Source: Muribaculaceae bacterium (GTDB taxonomy: Bacteria; Bacteroidota; Bacteroidia; Bacteroidales; Muribaculaceae). Taken from it: DNA of 50,369 nt. Positions 8,975-19,663 of this stretch are shown here, piece after piece (positions within the stretch are counted from its first letter, which is position 1; every line of letters begins with the position of its first letter). A model generated the notes under the pieces. The model was not told where the DNA came from. It saw only the letters and a list, made by a program, of their open reading frames with translations, and ran no database searches. Made by a program: the position numbers and the translations under genes. Where the stretch lies: positions 1 to 50,369 of the forward strand of contig JAFLTT010000014.1 in the NCBI GenBank assembly GCA_022509165.1, in the 5' to 3' direction.

Positions 8975-9268
8975 TCAGAAGAACCTGGCCACTTCGCGGT
9001 ATAGTTCATCGCCGGGCATTTCACCGGCAGAACGCCATACTTCCTTACCATCCTTATAAACAATGAAGGTAGGATAAGACTCTACATCGTTTTCATCTGT
9101 AAGTTTCTGATATTTATCTACATCAAACTGATATACAGAAGCACGATCACCTAATTTTTCTTTAACTTCAGCCACTACGGGCATCATACGTTGGCAATGA
9201 GGGCACCAGGAGGCAAAGAACTCTACCAGTACTACCTTGTTGCTGTTGATAATTTCGTTGTAATTCAT
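8975..9268 (-). CDS. Small thioredoxin-family protein with WCPHC active site
   Basis: A 97-residue single-domain thioredoxin fold. The redox site is FFASWCPHCQRM (Cys22, Cys25) in place of the common WCGPC, and the cis-proline loop is ESYPTF. A Pro-His dipeptide between the cysteines is usually seen in more oxidising family members, so a role other than general reductase is possible. There is no signal peptide, so it should be cytoplasmic. It faces the bcp peroxiredoxin and is divergent from the nuo-atp operon. Confidence 0.9.
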   Translation of the reverse strand: MNYNEIINSNKVVLVEFFASWCPHCQRMMPVVAEVKEKLGDRASVYQFDVDKYQKLTDENDVESYPTFIVYKDGKEVWRSAGEMPGDELYREVARFF

Positions 9269-9424
9269 AATTCCGTTGTTTTAAAGACTTGACCGGGGTT
9301 ATTCCCGGTATTTGAAAATATAACAAAGAACCGGATATAAAGGTTGAGGTCAATATAAATGAAGAAAAAAATAGAAGGAAAGGATAAAAGAAAATAAAAG
9401 AGGAGTAAGCATGCATAAAGATTT

Positions 9425-9452
9425 TTTGTTTTCTAAAAAATGGTTATCTTTG
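9425..9452 (+). promoter_or_regulatory. Probable promoter of the nuo-atp-nuo operon
   Basis: TATCTTTG at 9445-9452 matches the -7 consensus exactly. A TTTG at 9425-9428 lies 16 bases upstream, shorter than the usual 19-21. The leader to the nuoA ATG is about 65 bases, contains ACTAACTAACTAACT, and is the only convincing promoter seen before the 18-gene block. Confidence 0.65.
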
Positions 9453-9523
9453 CAATGATTTATTGCCTTAAAGGGCATATGAATCTAAGCCATAAGAACT
9501 AACTAACTAACTTTAAGATACTT

Positions 9524-9895
9524 ATGAGTCTGTTGCTGGAGATTGGCAATGGCGCTTTATCAATAACCGCAATCCTTACAGGATTGTTATTGGTGTTTGC
9601 AGCGCTATTAATAGCAAGGCTGATTTCGCCCCGGTCTTTTTCAGTGTGGAAATCCGAGCCGTATGAATGTGGTGTTCCCACCCGTGGAGAATCCATGATA
9701 CAGTTTAAGGCCGGCTATTATATCTTTGCAATCCTCTTTTTGATATTCGATGTTGAGACAGTGTTCCTGTATCCCTGGTCGGTAGTGATGAAAGGCCTGG
9801 GGCCGCAGGGACTTCTTTGTATCGGCATATTTATGTTTATCCTCATATTAGGTCTTGCCTATGCATGGCGGAAAGGAGCGTTGAAATGGACGTGA
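9524..9895 (+). CDS. nuoA: NADH-quinone oxidoreductase subunit A
   Basis: A 123-residue, three-helix membrane subunit of complex I. The signature SEPYECGVPTRG lies in the loop after helix 1, and the acidic stretch FLIFDVETVFLYPW in helix 2 is the family hallmark. It helps link the quinone-site arm to the membrane arm. It is the first gene of the block, and its stop codon overlaps the start of nuoB by ten bases. Confidence 0.96.
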   Translation: MSLLLEIGNGALSITAILTGLLLVFAALLIARLISPRSFSVWKSEPYECGVPTRGESMIQFKAGYYIFAILFLIFDVETVFLYPWSVVMKGLGPQGLLCIGIFMFILILGLAYAWRKGALKWT

Positions 9896-10497
9896 AAATA
9901 AAAGGGATGAAGCATGAAGACTTCAAAGACAACGAATACATAGATAAACTTGTCGAGGAGTTGAATGCTACAGGAGCCAGTGTAATGGTGGGTAAGTTTG
10001 ATCAGTTGATTAACTGGGGTCTTTCTAACTCACTATGGCCTTTATGTTTCGGTACCAGTTGCTGTGCAATTGAGTTTATGAGTCTTGGCGCTGCTCGTTA
10101 TGATATGGCGCGATTCGGATTTGAGGTGGCAAGAAACTCTCCCCGTCAGGCCGACTACATAATGGTGCAGGGTACTATAGTGCATAAGATGGCACCGGTG
10201 CTCAGACGTCTTTATGAACAACTTGCCGAACCCAAATATGTGATAGCATGCGGAGGATGCGCAGTGTCGGGAGGTCCGTTTAAAAACTCCTACTGTGTGG
10301 TCACAGGTATTGAGCAGATTCTTCCTGTAGATGTATTTATCCCGGGTTGCCCTCCACGTCCTGAAGCCATGTTCTATGGCTTGATGCAGCTCCAGCGTAA
10401 GATAAAAGTGCAGAAATTCTTCGGTGGTGTCAACCGTAAGGAAAGAATTGAGGAGTTCTTCAAGGAGCATCCGGAAGAAAAAGGAAGAATAGGTTGA
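9886..10497 (+). CDS. nuoB: NADH-quinone oxidoreductase subunit B (N2 cluster)
   Basis: A 203-residue subunit that holds the terminal iron-sulfur cluster N2 next to the quinone pocket. The ligand cysteines are visible: the tandem pair Cys59-Cys60 (GTSCCAIEF), Cys125 in CGGCAVSGG, and Cys155 in IPGCPPRPE. I start at the ATG at 9886, where MDVKIKGMKHED begins; further upstream codons in this frame lie inside nuoA. It overlaps nuoA by ten bases and is followed by nuoCD after nine. Confidence 0.97.
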   Translation: MDVKIKGMKHEDFKDNEYIDKLVEELNATGASVMVGKFDQLINWGLSNSLWPLCFGTSCCAIEFMSLGAARYDMARFGFEVARNSPRQADYIMVQGTIVHKMAPVLRRLYEQLAEPKYVIACGGCAVSGGPFKNSYCVVTGIEQILPVDVFIPGCPPRPEAMFYGLMQLQRKIKVQKFFGGVNRKERIEEFFKEHPEEKGRIG

Positions 10498-10506
10498 CAT
10501 CAAACC

Positions 10507-12153
10507 ATGGAAAACATTATGAGCGATATAAAAGAAAAGATTTTAGAGATATATCCCAAGGCACAATTTTCAGAAGGTGAAACACTTCTGGTGACCGTGG
10601 CAGAGGAAAAAGACTGGTATAATTTTGCCAAATCTTTGAAAGAAACTCCGGGACTGGAATTCGATGTCCTAACCGCAGTGGTGGGAATGGACTGGGTGGA
10701 AAGTCTGGGAGTGATATATTATCTCACCTCCACATCAAGAAACTGGGAGGTTATTTCAGTAAAAGTATCAGTCACCGACCGTGACAATCCGATGATACAT
10801 AGTGTAAGCGACCTATGGAAAGTAGCCAATTTCCAGGAAAGGGAAGTTTACGATTTCTATGGCATAAAATTTATCAACCATCCCGACATGCGCCGGTTTT
10901 TCCTGCGCAATGACTGGAAAGGACATCCGCTGCGTAAGGATTACGATGCCAATCCCGAACTTAATCCGATACCTAAAGAGGAGGAAAAGAACGAAGACGA
11001 CACCGTAAGTTACGTAGAGGATAAAGACGGAAAGGTAAAGAAAGTGCCCGGTAAGGTATTTGAAGAGGATGAGTATGTAGTAAACATCGGTCCGCAGCAT
11101 CCATCCACTCATGGAGTGATGCGCTTCAGGGCATCTGTAGACGGTGAGACCGTTAAGAAGGTGGATGTAGTGTCGGGTTATATTCATAGAGGAATCGAAA
11201 AACTGAGCGAGAACCTCACCTATCCCCAGATATTGCATTTCACAGACAGAATGGATTATATGTCGGCTCATCAGAACCGCCATTGTCTCTGTATGTGTAT
11301 TGAGAAAGCCATGGGAGTGGAGGTGCCAAGAAGAGCACAGGTGATCCGCACCATGATGGATGAGCTGATGCGTATATCGAGCCATCTACTGTCGTTTGGT
11401 TGTACGGCGATGGACCTTGGAGCCACCACCGCATTCTTTTATGGATTCCGCGAGCGTGAAATGGTACTCGATATTTTCGAGAAGACTTGCGGTGCCAGAA
11501 TGTCGATGAATTATAATGTGATAGGTGGTGTGATCGCCGACCTGCATCCGGATTTCCAGAAAGATGTGAAGGAACTTATCAAAATAATGCCTTCGCGTCT
11601 TAAGGAATATCATAAAGTATTCAGCAACAATCTGATTGCAAAGAACCGTCTGAAGAAGGTAGGTCATCTGTCGAAAGAAGATGCCATCAATTACGCCATC
11701 ACCGGTCCCAGCGGAAGAGGTAGCAACTGGAGTTGCGACTGCAGGAAGAAACACCCGTATGCCGTGTATTCGGAAGTGGAATTTGATGAGGTTTTAGAGA
11801 CAGGTTGCGATTCCTATGCCAGATATATGGTGAGGATGAAAGAGATAGAGCAGAGTTGCCGCATCCTGGCTCAACTCGTTGATAATATTCCGGAAGGAGA
11901 GATCAGGGCTCAGATACCGAAAATTATCAAATTGCCTGCAGGTAACTGGTATCAGCAGGTAGAGGCGAGCCGAGGCACTTTCGGTGTATACATTGAGTCT
12001 ACAGGCGACAAAACTCCATTCCGTGTGCACTTCCAAAGTCCTTGCTTCAATCTGGTGGGTGTAATGAACCTGACATGCACCGGATATATGATAGCCGACC
12101 TTATTACAATCGGAGCTGCCTTAGACTTTGTGATCCCCGATATCGACAGGTGA
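10507..12153 (+). CDS. nuoCD: Fused NADH-quinone oxidoreductase subunits C and D
   Basis: A 548-residue fusion. The NuoC part (about 1-150) contains the signature ANFQEREVYDFYGIKF. A charged linker (PKEEEKNEDDTVSYVEDKDGK) leads to the NuoD part, which begins EEDEYVVNIGPQHPSTHGVMRF and ends in LDFVIPDIDR. The D part forms the quinone-binding cavity with NuoB and NuoH. Fusion of C and D is common in Bacteroidota and some other bacteria. A 215-base repeat-rich gap separates it from nuoH, by far the widest gap within the block. Confidence 0.96.
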   Translation: MENIMSDIKEKILEIYPKAQFSEGETLLVTVAEEKDWYNFAKSLKETPGLEFDVLTAVVGMDWVESLGVIYYLTSTSRNWEVISVKVSVTDRDNPMIHSVSDLWKVANFQEREVYDFYGIKFINHPDMRRFFLRNDWKGHPLRKDYDANPELNPIPKEEEKNEDDTVSYVEDKDGKVKKVPGKVFEEDEYVVNIGPQHPSTHGVMRFRASVDGETVKKVDVVSGYIHRGIEKLSENLTYPQILHFTDRMDYMSAHQNRHCLCMCIEKAMGVEVPRRAQVIRTMMDELMRISSHLLSFGCTAMDLGATTAFFYGFREREMVLDIFEKTCGARMSMNYNVIGGVIADLHPDFQKDVKELIKIMPSRLKEYHKVFSNNLIAKNRLKKVGHLSKEDAINYAITGPSGRGSNWSCDCRKKHPYAVYSEVEFDEVLETGCDSYARYMVRMKEIEQSCRILAQLVDNIPEGEIRAQIPKIIKLPAGNWYQQVEASRGTFGVYIESTGDKTPFRVHFQSPCFNLVGVMNLTCTGYMIADLITIGAALDFVIPDIDR

Positions 12154-12368
12154 GGGTAAACATTAAACAGTAAACAATAAACAATAAGTCAGAGACTTAA
12201 ACAATAAACACTAAACACTAAACAATAAGTGAGTTAGTATTTTAAGCGGTTAACGATTTACGAGAAACGAAAAACGCTAAATAAGATAGTATTTTAAGCA
12301 GTTAACGATTTACGAGAAACGGAAAACGCTAAAATATGAACGAATAACGAAGAACGAAAAACGATACT
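12154..12368 (+). repeat. Composite intergenic repeat, copy 1 (before nuoH)
   Basis: The whole 215-base gap is low-complexity repeat. First comes an A-rich array of AACAATAAAC-like units. A core at 12221-12263 (AACAATAAGT, then TAGTATTTTAAGCGGTTAACG) leads to an array of AACGAAAAACG-like units that runs up to the nuoH ATG. Within it a 52-base unit starting at 12235 is repeated from 12287 with two mismatches over the first 47 bases. The same core occurs at 20604-20647 and, inverted, at 36284-36327. Confidence 0.85.
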
Positions 12369-13445
12369 ATGTATAACTTCGGAATATGGACCTCTGATTT
12401 CAACAACTGGCTGTTGAGTTTCTTGCCCGACTGGCTGGCTGTGATAATAGAATGTGTGATAATAGGGGTGCTGGTATTGCTCACCTATACGGTGCTTGCC
12501 TTATTCTATATCCTGTATGAAAGAAAACTCTGTGCTTGGTTCCAGTGTCGTCTGGGTCCGATGCGAGTGGGTAAATGGGGTGTGCTGCAAGTTTTTGCAG
12601 ATATGTTTAAAATCCTGGTGAAAGAACTTATCTGCCTTAAAGACACCGACCGTTTTCTCTTTAAATTGGCACCGTATCTGGTCATAACCTCCTCAGTAGT
12701 AATGCTGGCGTGTCTGCCCTGGGGAAGAGGTTTGCAGATAATAGATTATAATATTGGTATATTCTTTATTCTGGCTGTATCATCTGTAGGTGTGCTTGGT
12801 ATCCTTCTGGCAGGATGGTCATCTAACAATAAATATACCCTTATCGGTGCAATGCGAAGCGGAGCCCAGATGGTAAGTTATGAGATTTCATTGGGTCTCG
12901 CCATCATGACAATCGTAGTATTTGCAGGCACAATGGATATCAATGAACTGGTATGGCAACAAGATAAGGCGTGGTTCCTATTCCGTGGGCACATTCCGGC
13001 TATCATTGCATTTCTGATATACATTGTGGCCGCTACGGCAGAGACCAACCGTGGCCCCTTCGACCTTCCGGAGGCAGAACATGAGCTGACAGCAGGTTAC
13101 CATACTGAATATTCCGGTATACATTTCGGCTTCTTTTATCTGGCTGAATACCTCAACCTCTTTATCGTTTCCGGTATCGCCACACTGATGTTTCTTGGAG
13201 GCTGGATGCCATTGCATGTACCGGGTTGGGACGGTTTCAACCATGCGATGAATGTAATCCCTTCCATAGTGTGGTTTGTACTTAAAAGTTTCTTTGTTTC
13301 TTATATAATAATTTGGTTTAAATGGACATTCCCGCGTGTGAGGATTGACCAGATGCTTTCCTTCGAGTGGAAATATCTTATGCCGCTTTCACTTGCCAAC
13401 CTTATTCTGATGGCTATTTTCGTAGCCTTAGGCTGGCATTTCTAA
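12369..13445 (+). CDS. nuoH: NADH-quinone oxidoreductase subunit H
   Basis: A 358-residue subunit with about eight membrane helices. It joins the peripheral arm to the pumping arm and forms the membrane side of the quinone channel. Diagnostic motifs are YERKLCAWFQCRLGPMRVG near the N-terminus and AATAETNRGPFDLPEAEHEL in the central acidic loop. It is followed by atpD after only 61 bases, with no hairpin or promoter box in the gap, whereas nuoI normally follows nuoH. Confidence 0.96.
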   Translation: MYNFGIWTSDFNNWLLSFLPDWLAVIIECVIIGVLVLLTYTVLALFYILYERKLCAWFQCRLGPMRVGKWGVLQVFADMFKILVKELICLKDTDRFLFKLAPYLVITSSVVMLACLPWGRGLQIIDYNIGIFFILAVSSVGVLGILLAGWSSNNKYTLIGAMRSGAQMVSYEISLGLAIMTIVVFAGTMDINELVWQQDKAWFLFRGHIPAIIAFLIYIVAATAETNRGPFDLPEAEHELTAGYHTEYSGIHFGFFYLAEYLNLFIVSGIATLMFLGGWMPLHVPGWDGFNHAMNVIPSIVWFVLKSFFVSYIIIWFKWTFPRVRIDQMLSFEWKYLMPLSLANLILMAIFVALGWHF

Positions 13446-13485
13446 CCGGAGAAATAAAGAAAAACAGAAAGAAAACACCTTATAA

Positions 13486-15012
<1,527 letters not shown>

Positions 15013-15045
15013 TAAATATCAGTTATCGGTAGAAAACAGAGCTTC

Positions 15046-15279
15046 ATGAAACTTGAAATCATATCCACCAACGAAATAATGTTCAGCGGCGAAGTTGAAT
15101 CAGTGACCCTTCCGGGCGTGAACGGAAAATTTACCGTTTTGAAAAATCACGCCTCACTTATCTCGGTATTGAAACCCGGAGAGGTGAAATATTCCAACGG
15201 AGGGTTAGAGACAAGGATTGAAATCAAAGGAGGCCTGGCAGATATCGACAACAACAAGATAGCAGTGTGTGTGTATTGA
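15046..15279 (+). CDS. atpC: ATP synthase F1 subunit epsilon, short form
   Basis: A 77-residue protein that aligns only to the N-terminal beta-sandwich of epsilon (MKLEIISTNEIMFSGEVESVTLPGVNGKFTVLKNHA). Typical epsilon is about 130-140 residues and ends in a two-helix domain that can insert into F1 and inhibit it; that domain is absent. Short epsilons are known in related Bacteroidota, so this is probably the natural form and not a frameshift. Coupling to gamma and the c-ring should be retained. Confidence 0.93.
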   Translation: MKLEIISTNEIMFSGEVESVTLPGVNGKFTVLKNHASLISVLKPGEVKYSNGGLETRIEIKGGLADIDNNKIAVCVY

Positions 15280-15332
15280 GGCTGAAGAAAGAAACCTATT
15301 AAGAAGGCTTTAATATCAGAAACGAAACCCGG

Positions 15333-16691
15333 ATGAATAAAAAATCCATAATATTAATTTTCCTGGCGCTTGTGGCCATTTTTACGCCGGCTCACTCTTT
15401 TGCTTCCTCAGGTAGCGAAAACGGTGAAATAGATGTGAAGGAAATTATCTTCCATCACCTGGGTGACGGCTATGGTTGGGAGGTGCCTTTCAGTCATGTT
15501 TACCGCATTCCATTGCCCGTAATACTGAGGGCAGAGGATGGGAAGTGGATAAGTTTTTCTTCCCATAAATTGCAGGAATATGTAAAGATTGTAAACGATT
15601 CCACCGGTAAGGAGGAATTGGTGGCTGAGCCTCGAATTGTGACCATTGACAAGAACGGAAAGCAATACCAATTTATCCTGGCTCATGTGAGCAAGCACAG
15701 GAATAAAGTGGTGCAGATCTTTCCTCTGAGTCCCGAAGAGGAAGCAAGAGTGAAGGAGGAGGCAAAGCATAATCCGGAGATTCAGGGTGATATAGACAAG
15801 GCAGAAGCTATAATAGGAGGTTACGCAGGTTTCAATGAAACGTATTACCGTGAGTATAAACCTCTTGACATCTCTTTCACAAAGAATGTGCTGGCATTGT
15901 TCATAGCAGCTATAGTAGTGACCGCAATGGTAATGTCGGTGGTATGGTTCTATTCAAGAAAGGGAATGAAAGCCCCAAGAAAGGGAGTGGGTTTCATGGA
16001 AATGCTTATAGATTTCATCTACACAGGTGTGATCAAATCTACCTTGCATGACCAGGCACGCAAATATGCTCCTTTCCTGCTCACTTGCTTTTTCTTCATC
16101 TTAGTGATGAACCTGGTGGGTCTGATAGTAATCTTCCCCGGAGGAGCCAATCTGACCGGAAATATAGCGATCACCCTTGTACTAGCCATAATGGTATTTG
16201 TGGTGACAAACGTAATGGGTTCAAAGCATTATTGGAAGGAAATTTTCTGGCCTGATGTACCACTCTTCCTAAAGTTTCCGATTCCTATCATGCAGTTTAT
16301 AGAAATCTTTGGTATTTTCACCAAGCCGGCGGCACTTTGTGTGCGTCTCTTTGCCAACATGATGGGTGGACACATGATAGTGATAACCCTTACGCTTCTT
16401 ATATTCATCTTCGCAGCCTTCGGGGCCTTGGCCGCAGGAGGATCGGTATTTATATCGGTAATGTTCTCCATCTTCATGCTTTGTCTTGATGTGTTGGTAA
16501 GTTTCATTCAGGCTTATGTGTTTACACTTCTTGCCACCATCTTTATCTCTATGAGTATTGACAAGGGTCATCATGAGGGTCATGGCAAAGATGAACATAA
16601 GACTGAAGACCAGACCATAGAAAAAACAGAGGAAAAAGACTCAGAACCGGCTGCAGCTCCGGCAAGTGTGAATGCTGCAACTGTGAGCTGA
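15333..16691 (+). CDS. atpB: ATP synthase Fo subunit a with long N- and C-terminal extensions
   Basis: The 452-residue protein is much longer than the usual 240-370. It has a signal-peptide-like start (MNKKSIILIFLALVAIFTPA), then about 160 polar residues before the first core helix, probably periplasmic. The core holds the essential arginine Arg338 in KPAALCVRLFANMMGGH, which faces the c-ring glutamate. After the last helix comes a tail of about 45 residues rich in His, Glu, Lys and Ala (GHHEGHGKDEHKTEDQT...). The N-terminal extension is common in Bacteroidota; the tail is less usual. No atpI-like gene precedes it. Confidence 0.95.
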   Translation: MNKKSIILIFLALVAIFTPAHSFASSGSENGEIDVKEIIFHHLGDGYGWEVPFSHVYRIPLPVILRAEDGKWISFSSHKLQEYVKIVNDSTGKEELVAEPRIVTIDKNGKQYQFILAHVSKHRNKVVQIFPLSPEEEARVKEEAKHNPEIQGDIDKAEAIIGGYAGFNETYYREYKPLDISFTKNVLALFIAAIVVTAMVMSVVWFYSRKGMKAPRKGVGFMEMLIDFIYTGVIKSTLHDQARKYAPFLLTCFFFILVMNLVGLIVIFPGGANLTGNIAITLVLAIMVFVVTNVMGSKHYWKEIFWPDVPLFLKFPIPIMQFIEIFGIFTKPAALCVRLFANMMGGHMIVITLTLLIFIFAAFGALAAGGSVFISVMFSIFMLCLDVLVSFIQAYVFTLLATIFISMSIDKGHHEGHGKDEHKTEDQTIEKTEEKDSEPAAAPASVNAATVS

Positions 16692-16695
16692 ATAA

Positions 16696-16980
<285 letters not shown>

Positions 16981-17027
16981 TTCCGGGTATACAGCAACCA
17001 ACTTTTCCACATTAAAACCAAACAAGC

Positions 17028-17522
17028 ATGGAACTATTCACTCCTGATTTCGGGCTAATATTCTGGATGTTCATATCCTTCATCATCCTTTTTGTGGTAC
17101 TTGCCATATGGGGATGGCCCGTGATATTAAAGAACATGGATAAGCGTGCCGACACGATTGATAAGGGAGTGGAATATGCCCGCGAGGCGAAGACTCAACT
17201 TGACAATGCCAAGGCTGAGGCCCAGAAATATATGGAAGAGGCCCAGCAGCAACAGGCTGAAATGTTGCGCGAGGCTTCACGCATGAAGACCCAGCTGATC
17301 GAAGAAGCCAAGAAAGAGGCCTCTGAAGAAGCTAAGAAAGTGATGGATGCCGCTCGTGTGTCGATAGAGCAGCAGAGGAAGGAAGCCGAACTCCAATTCC
17401 GGAATGAAGTGAGCAAATTCTCGCTCGACATAGCTGAGAAAATGGTGAGAGGCAACCTCTCGGATGATAAGAGCCATCATGCCCTCGTGGATAAAATGCT
17501 TGATGAAATAAAGAGCAACTGA
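17028..17522 (+). CDS. atpF: ATP synthase Fo subunit b
   Basis: A 164-residue peripheral stalk subunit with one N-terminal membrane helix (FGLIFWMFISFIILFVVLAIWGW) and a long charged alpha-helical coiled-coil region rich in Ala, Glu and Lys. A single copy is present, so it should form a homodimer. It is separated from atpH by four bases. Confidence 0.95.
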   Translation: MELFTPDFGLIFWMFISFIILFVVLAIWGWPVILKNMDKRADTIDKGVEYAREAKTQLDNAKAEAQKYMEEAQQQQAEMLREASRMKTQLIEEAKKEASEEAKKVMDAARVSIEQQRKEAELQFRNEVSKFSLDIAEKMVRGNLSDDKSHHALVDKMLDEIKSN

Positions 17523-17526
17523 AAGG

Positions 17527-18063
17527 ATGGACAACGGACTGATACCACGCAGATATGCCAAGGCATTGTATAAATTTGCCTTGGAAAAGGGTGAGACCAA
17601 AAGAATCTATGACCTCTCCAAAAGGGTGATAGAAGCTTTCAGGGAAAATCCCGACCTTCAGAAGGTATTGTCGAATCCATTTATCAGTGATGAGGACAAA
17701 GAGAAACTTCTGGTGACGGCTGCCGGTCAGAAAGATGAGATATTCGACAAGTTTATCCTACTTATCCTGGCCCAGAAGAGAGTGGAGTATGCACAGGCTA
17801 TGATGCTTGCTTATCGTGACATTTACCGCAAGGAGAATCATATATCCCAGGCAAAGATCACTACGGCCGTGAAACTCGATGACTCCACCATGAAGAAACT
17901 ACGAAAACTTGTAACCGATGCTTTCAAGGATTCCGAACTGGAATTTTCAGAGGCTATAGACCCGGCTCTTATCGGTGGGTTTGTAATAGATGTGGATTCG
18001 GTGAGAATGGACGCCTCATTGAGCAATGAACTTGAACAACTACGTCAAACACTTTTAAGTTAA
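17527..18063 (+). CDS. atpH: ATP synthase F1 subunit delta
   Basis: A 178-residue subunit that caps F1 and attaches the peripheral stalk. It begins with the family pattern [17 protein letters not shown] and contains NPFISDEDK and, near the end, [33 protein letters not shown]. It lies between atpF (4 bases) and atpA (7 bases), the expected position. Confidence 0.95.
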   Translation: MDNGLIPRRYAKALYKFALEKGETKRIYDLSKRVIEAFRENPDLQKVLSNPFISDEDKEKLLVTAAGQKDEIFDKFILLILAQKRVEYAQAMMLAYRDIYRKENHISQAKITTAVKLDDSTMKKLRKLVTDAFKDSELEFSEAIDPALIGGFVIDVDSVRMDASLSNELEQLRQTLLS

Positions 18064-18070
18064 GATAGAG

Positions 18071-19642
18071 ATGCTAAATCCCAGTGAAATATCTGATATA
18101 TTAAAGAAACAACTTGAGAATGTAACCTCGAAGGCGAAATTCGAGGAAGTGGGTACCGTGCTCGAAGTGGGCGACGGCGTGGCCCATGTGTACGGACTCG
18201 AAAACGTGCGCTCCAACGAACTCGTGGAGTTTGAGAACGGCGTGAAGGGAGTGGCGCTTAACCTTGAGGAAAGCAACGTGGGCGTTGTGTTGCTCAATAA
18301 CGTCAACGATGTCACTGAAAACATGTCGGTGAAACGCACCGGCGAGATTGCCTCTATACCGGTGGGCGACGGTTTGCTCGGAAGGGTAATCAATATCCTG
18401 GGTGAGCCGATCGACGGCAAAGGACCTATCGAAGGTAAACTCCTTAATATGCCGTTGGAAAGAAAGGCTCCCGGTGTTATCTTCCGTCAGCCGGTGAACC
18501 AGCCACTACAGACCGGTATCAAGGCTGTAGATGCAATGATTCCTATCGGGCGTGGACAGCGTGAGCTCATTATCGGTGACCGCCAGATAGGTAAGACCGC
18601 CATAGCCATCGATACAATAATCAACCAAAGGCAAAATTACTTAGACGGGAAACCGGTATATTGTATTTATGTGGCAATAGGCCAGAAGGGCTCAACAATA
18701 GCCTCATTAGTGCACACTTTGGAGAAATATGGAGCATTGGAATATACTGTAGTGGTAGCTGCAAGTGCTTCAGACTCAGCATCAATGAGGTATTACAGTC
18801 CATTTGCAGGCGTTGCAATAGGTGAGTATTTCCGCGATACCGGCCGTGACGCACTTATCGTATATGATGACCTTTCAAAACAGGCAGTGGCATACCGTGA
18901 AATTTCACTGATTCTCAAGCGTCCATCAGGACGTGAAGCATATCCGGGCGATATCTTCTATCTCCATTCACGTCTTTTGGAACGTGCAGCAAAGATTATT
19001 GACAATCAGGAAGTGGCTTCAAATATGAACGACCTCCCGGAGGTACTCAAACCGATAGTGAAAGGTGGAGGTAGCCTCACTGCATTGCCTATCATCGAGA
19101 CACAGGCTGGTGACGTATCCGCTTACATTCCTACCAATGTAATCTCAATTACCGACGGTCAGATCTTCCTTGAGACCAGCCTCTTCAACCAGGGTATACG
19201 CCCTGCCATCAATGTAGGTATCTCTGTGAGCCGTGTGGGTGGAAATGCTCAGATCAAGGCTATGAAAAAAGTGGCCGGTACACTGAAGATAGCACAGGCT
19301 CAGTTCCGTGAACTTGAAGCATTCACAAAGTTCGGAGGTGACATTGACCCTGTAACTGCAAAAGTGATAGACAGAGGTCGTAAAAACCAGCAGCTGCTCA
19401 TCCAGCCGCAATATCAGCCATGGCCGGTAGAAAATGAAATCGCTGTGATATACTGCGGAGTCAACGGACTACTGGAAAATGTGCCAATCGATAAGGTAAA
19501 AGAATTTGAAGGCCTGTTCATACAGTTGCTTAAGGCTAAACATCCTGATGTGCTCGAAACCTTGAAGAAGGGAGTGCTAAATGAGGATGTGGAAAAGAAA
19601 CTGAAAGAGAGTGCCTCAGAAATTTCTTCAAGATATAAATAA
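18071..19642 (+). CDS. atpA: ATP synthase F1 subunit alpha
   Basis: A 523-residue nucleotide-binding, non-catalytic subunit. The P-loop GDRQIGKT is at residues 169-176. Other diagnostic stretches are [41 protein letters not shown] and [15 protein letters not shown] with the conserved arginine. It forms the F1 hexamer with beta. Length and motifs are intact. Confidence 0.98.
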   Translation: MLNPSEISDILKKQLENVTSKAKFEEVGTVLEVGDGVAHVYGLENVRSNELVEFENGVKGVALNLEESNVGVVLLNNVNDVTENMSVKRTGEIASIPVGDGLLGRVINILGEPIDGKGPIEGKLLNMPLERKAPGVIFRQPVNQPLQTGIKAVDAMIPIGRGQRELIIGDRQIGKTAIAIDTIINQRQNYLDGKPVYCIYVAIGQKGSTIASLVHTLEKYGALEYTVVVAASASDSASMRYYSPFAGVAIGEYFRDTGRDALIVYDDLSKQAVAYREISLILKRPSGREAYPGDIFYLHSRLLERAAKIIDNQEVASNMNDLPEVLKPIVKGGGSLTALPIIETQAGDVSAYIPTNVISITDGQIFLETSLFNQGIRPAINVGISVSRVGGNAQIKAMKKVAGTLKIAQAQFRELEAFTKFGGDIDPVTAKVIDRGRKNQQLLIQPQYQPWPVENEIAVIYCGVNGLLENVPIDKVKEFEGLFIQLLKAKHPDVLETLKKGVLNEDVEKKLKESASEISSRYK

Positions 19643-19663
19643 TCAACCCTAAAACCCAACCGG

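Noticed and set aside
9479..9502. A 7-codon upstream frame (MNLSHKN) in the nuoA leader
   Set aside because: It is too short to judge and shows no regulatory amino acid pattern or attenuator hairpin after it.
10813..11385. Long open frames on the strand opposite nuoCD, lepA, recG, PFOR and susC
   Set aside because: They lie wholly within well-supported genes, have no recognisable domains and show the composition of antisense shadows.
12154..12368. Repeat array before nuoH (and at 20555-20694 and 36199-36370) as a possible CRISPR array
   Set aside because: Units are short, degenerate and directly adjacent, with no unique spacers of constant length, and no cas genes are present.
15280..15332. 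An atpI-like gene between atpC and atpB
   Set aside because: The gap is only 53 bases and holds no open frame.
18120..18830. Change in base composition within atpA (GC-richer first third, AT-richer around 18620-18830) as a sign of gene conversion
   Set aside because: Neighbouring genes show the same range of codon choice, and the change was judged by eye only.
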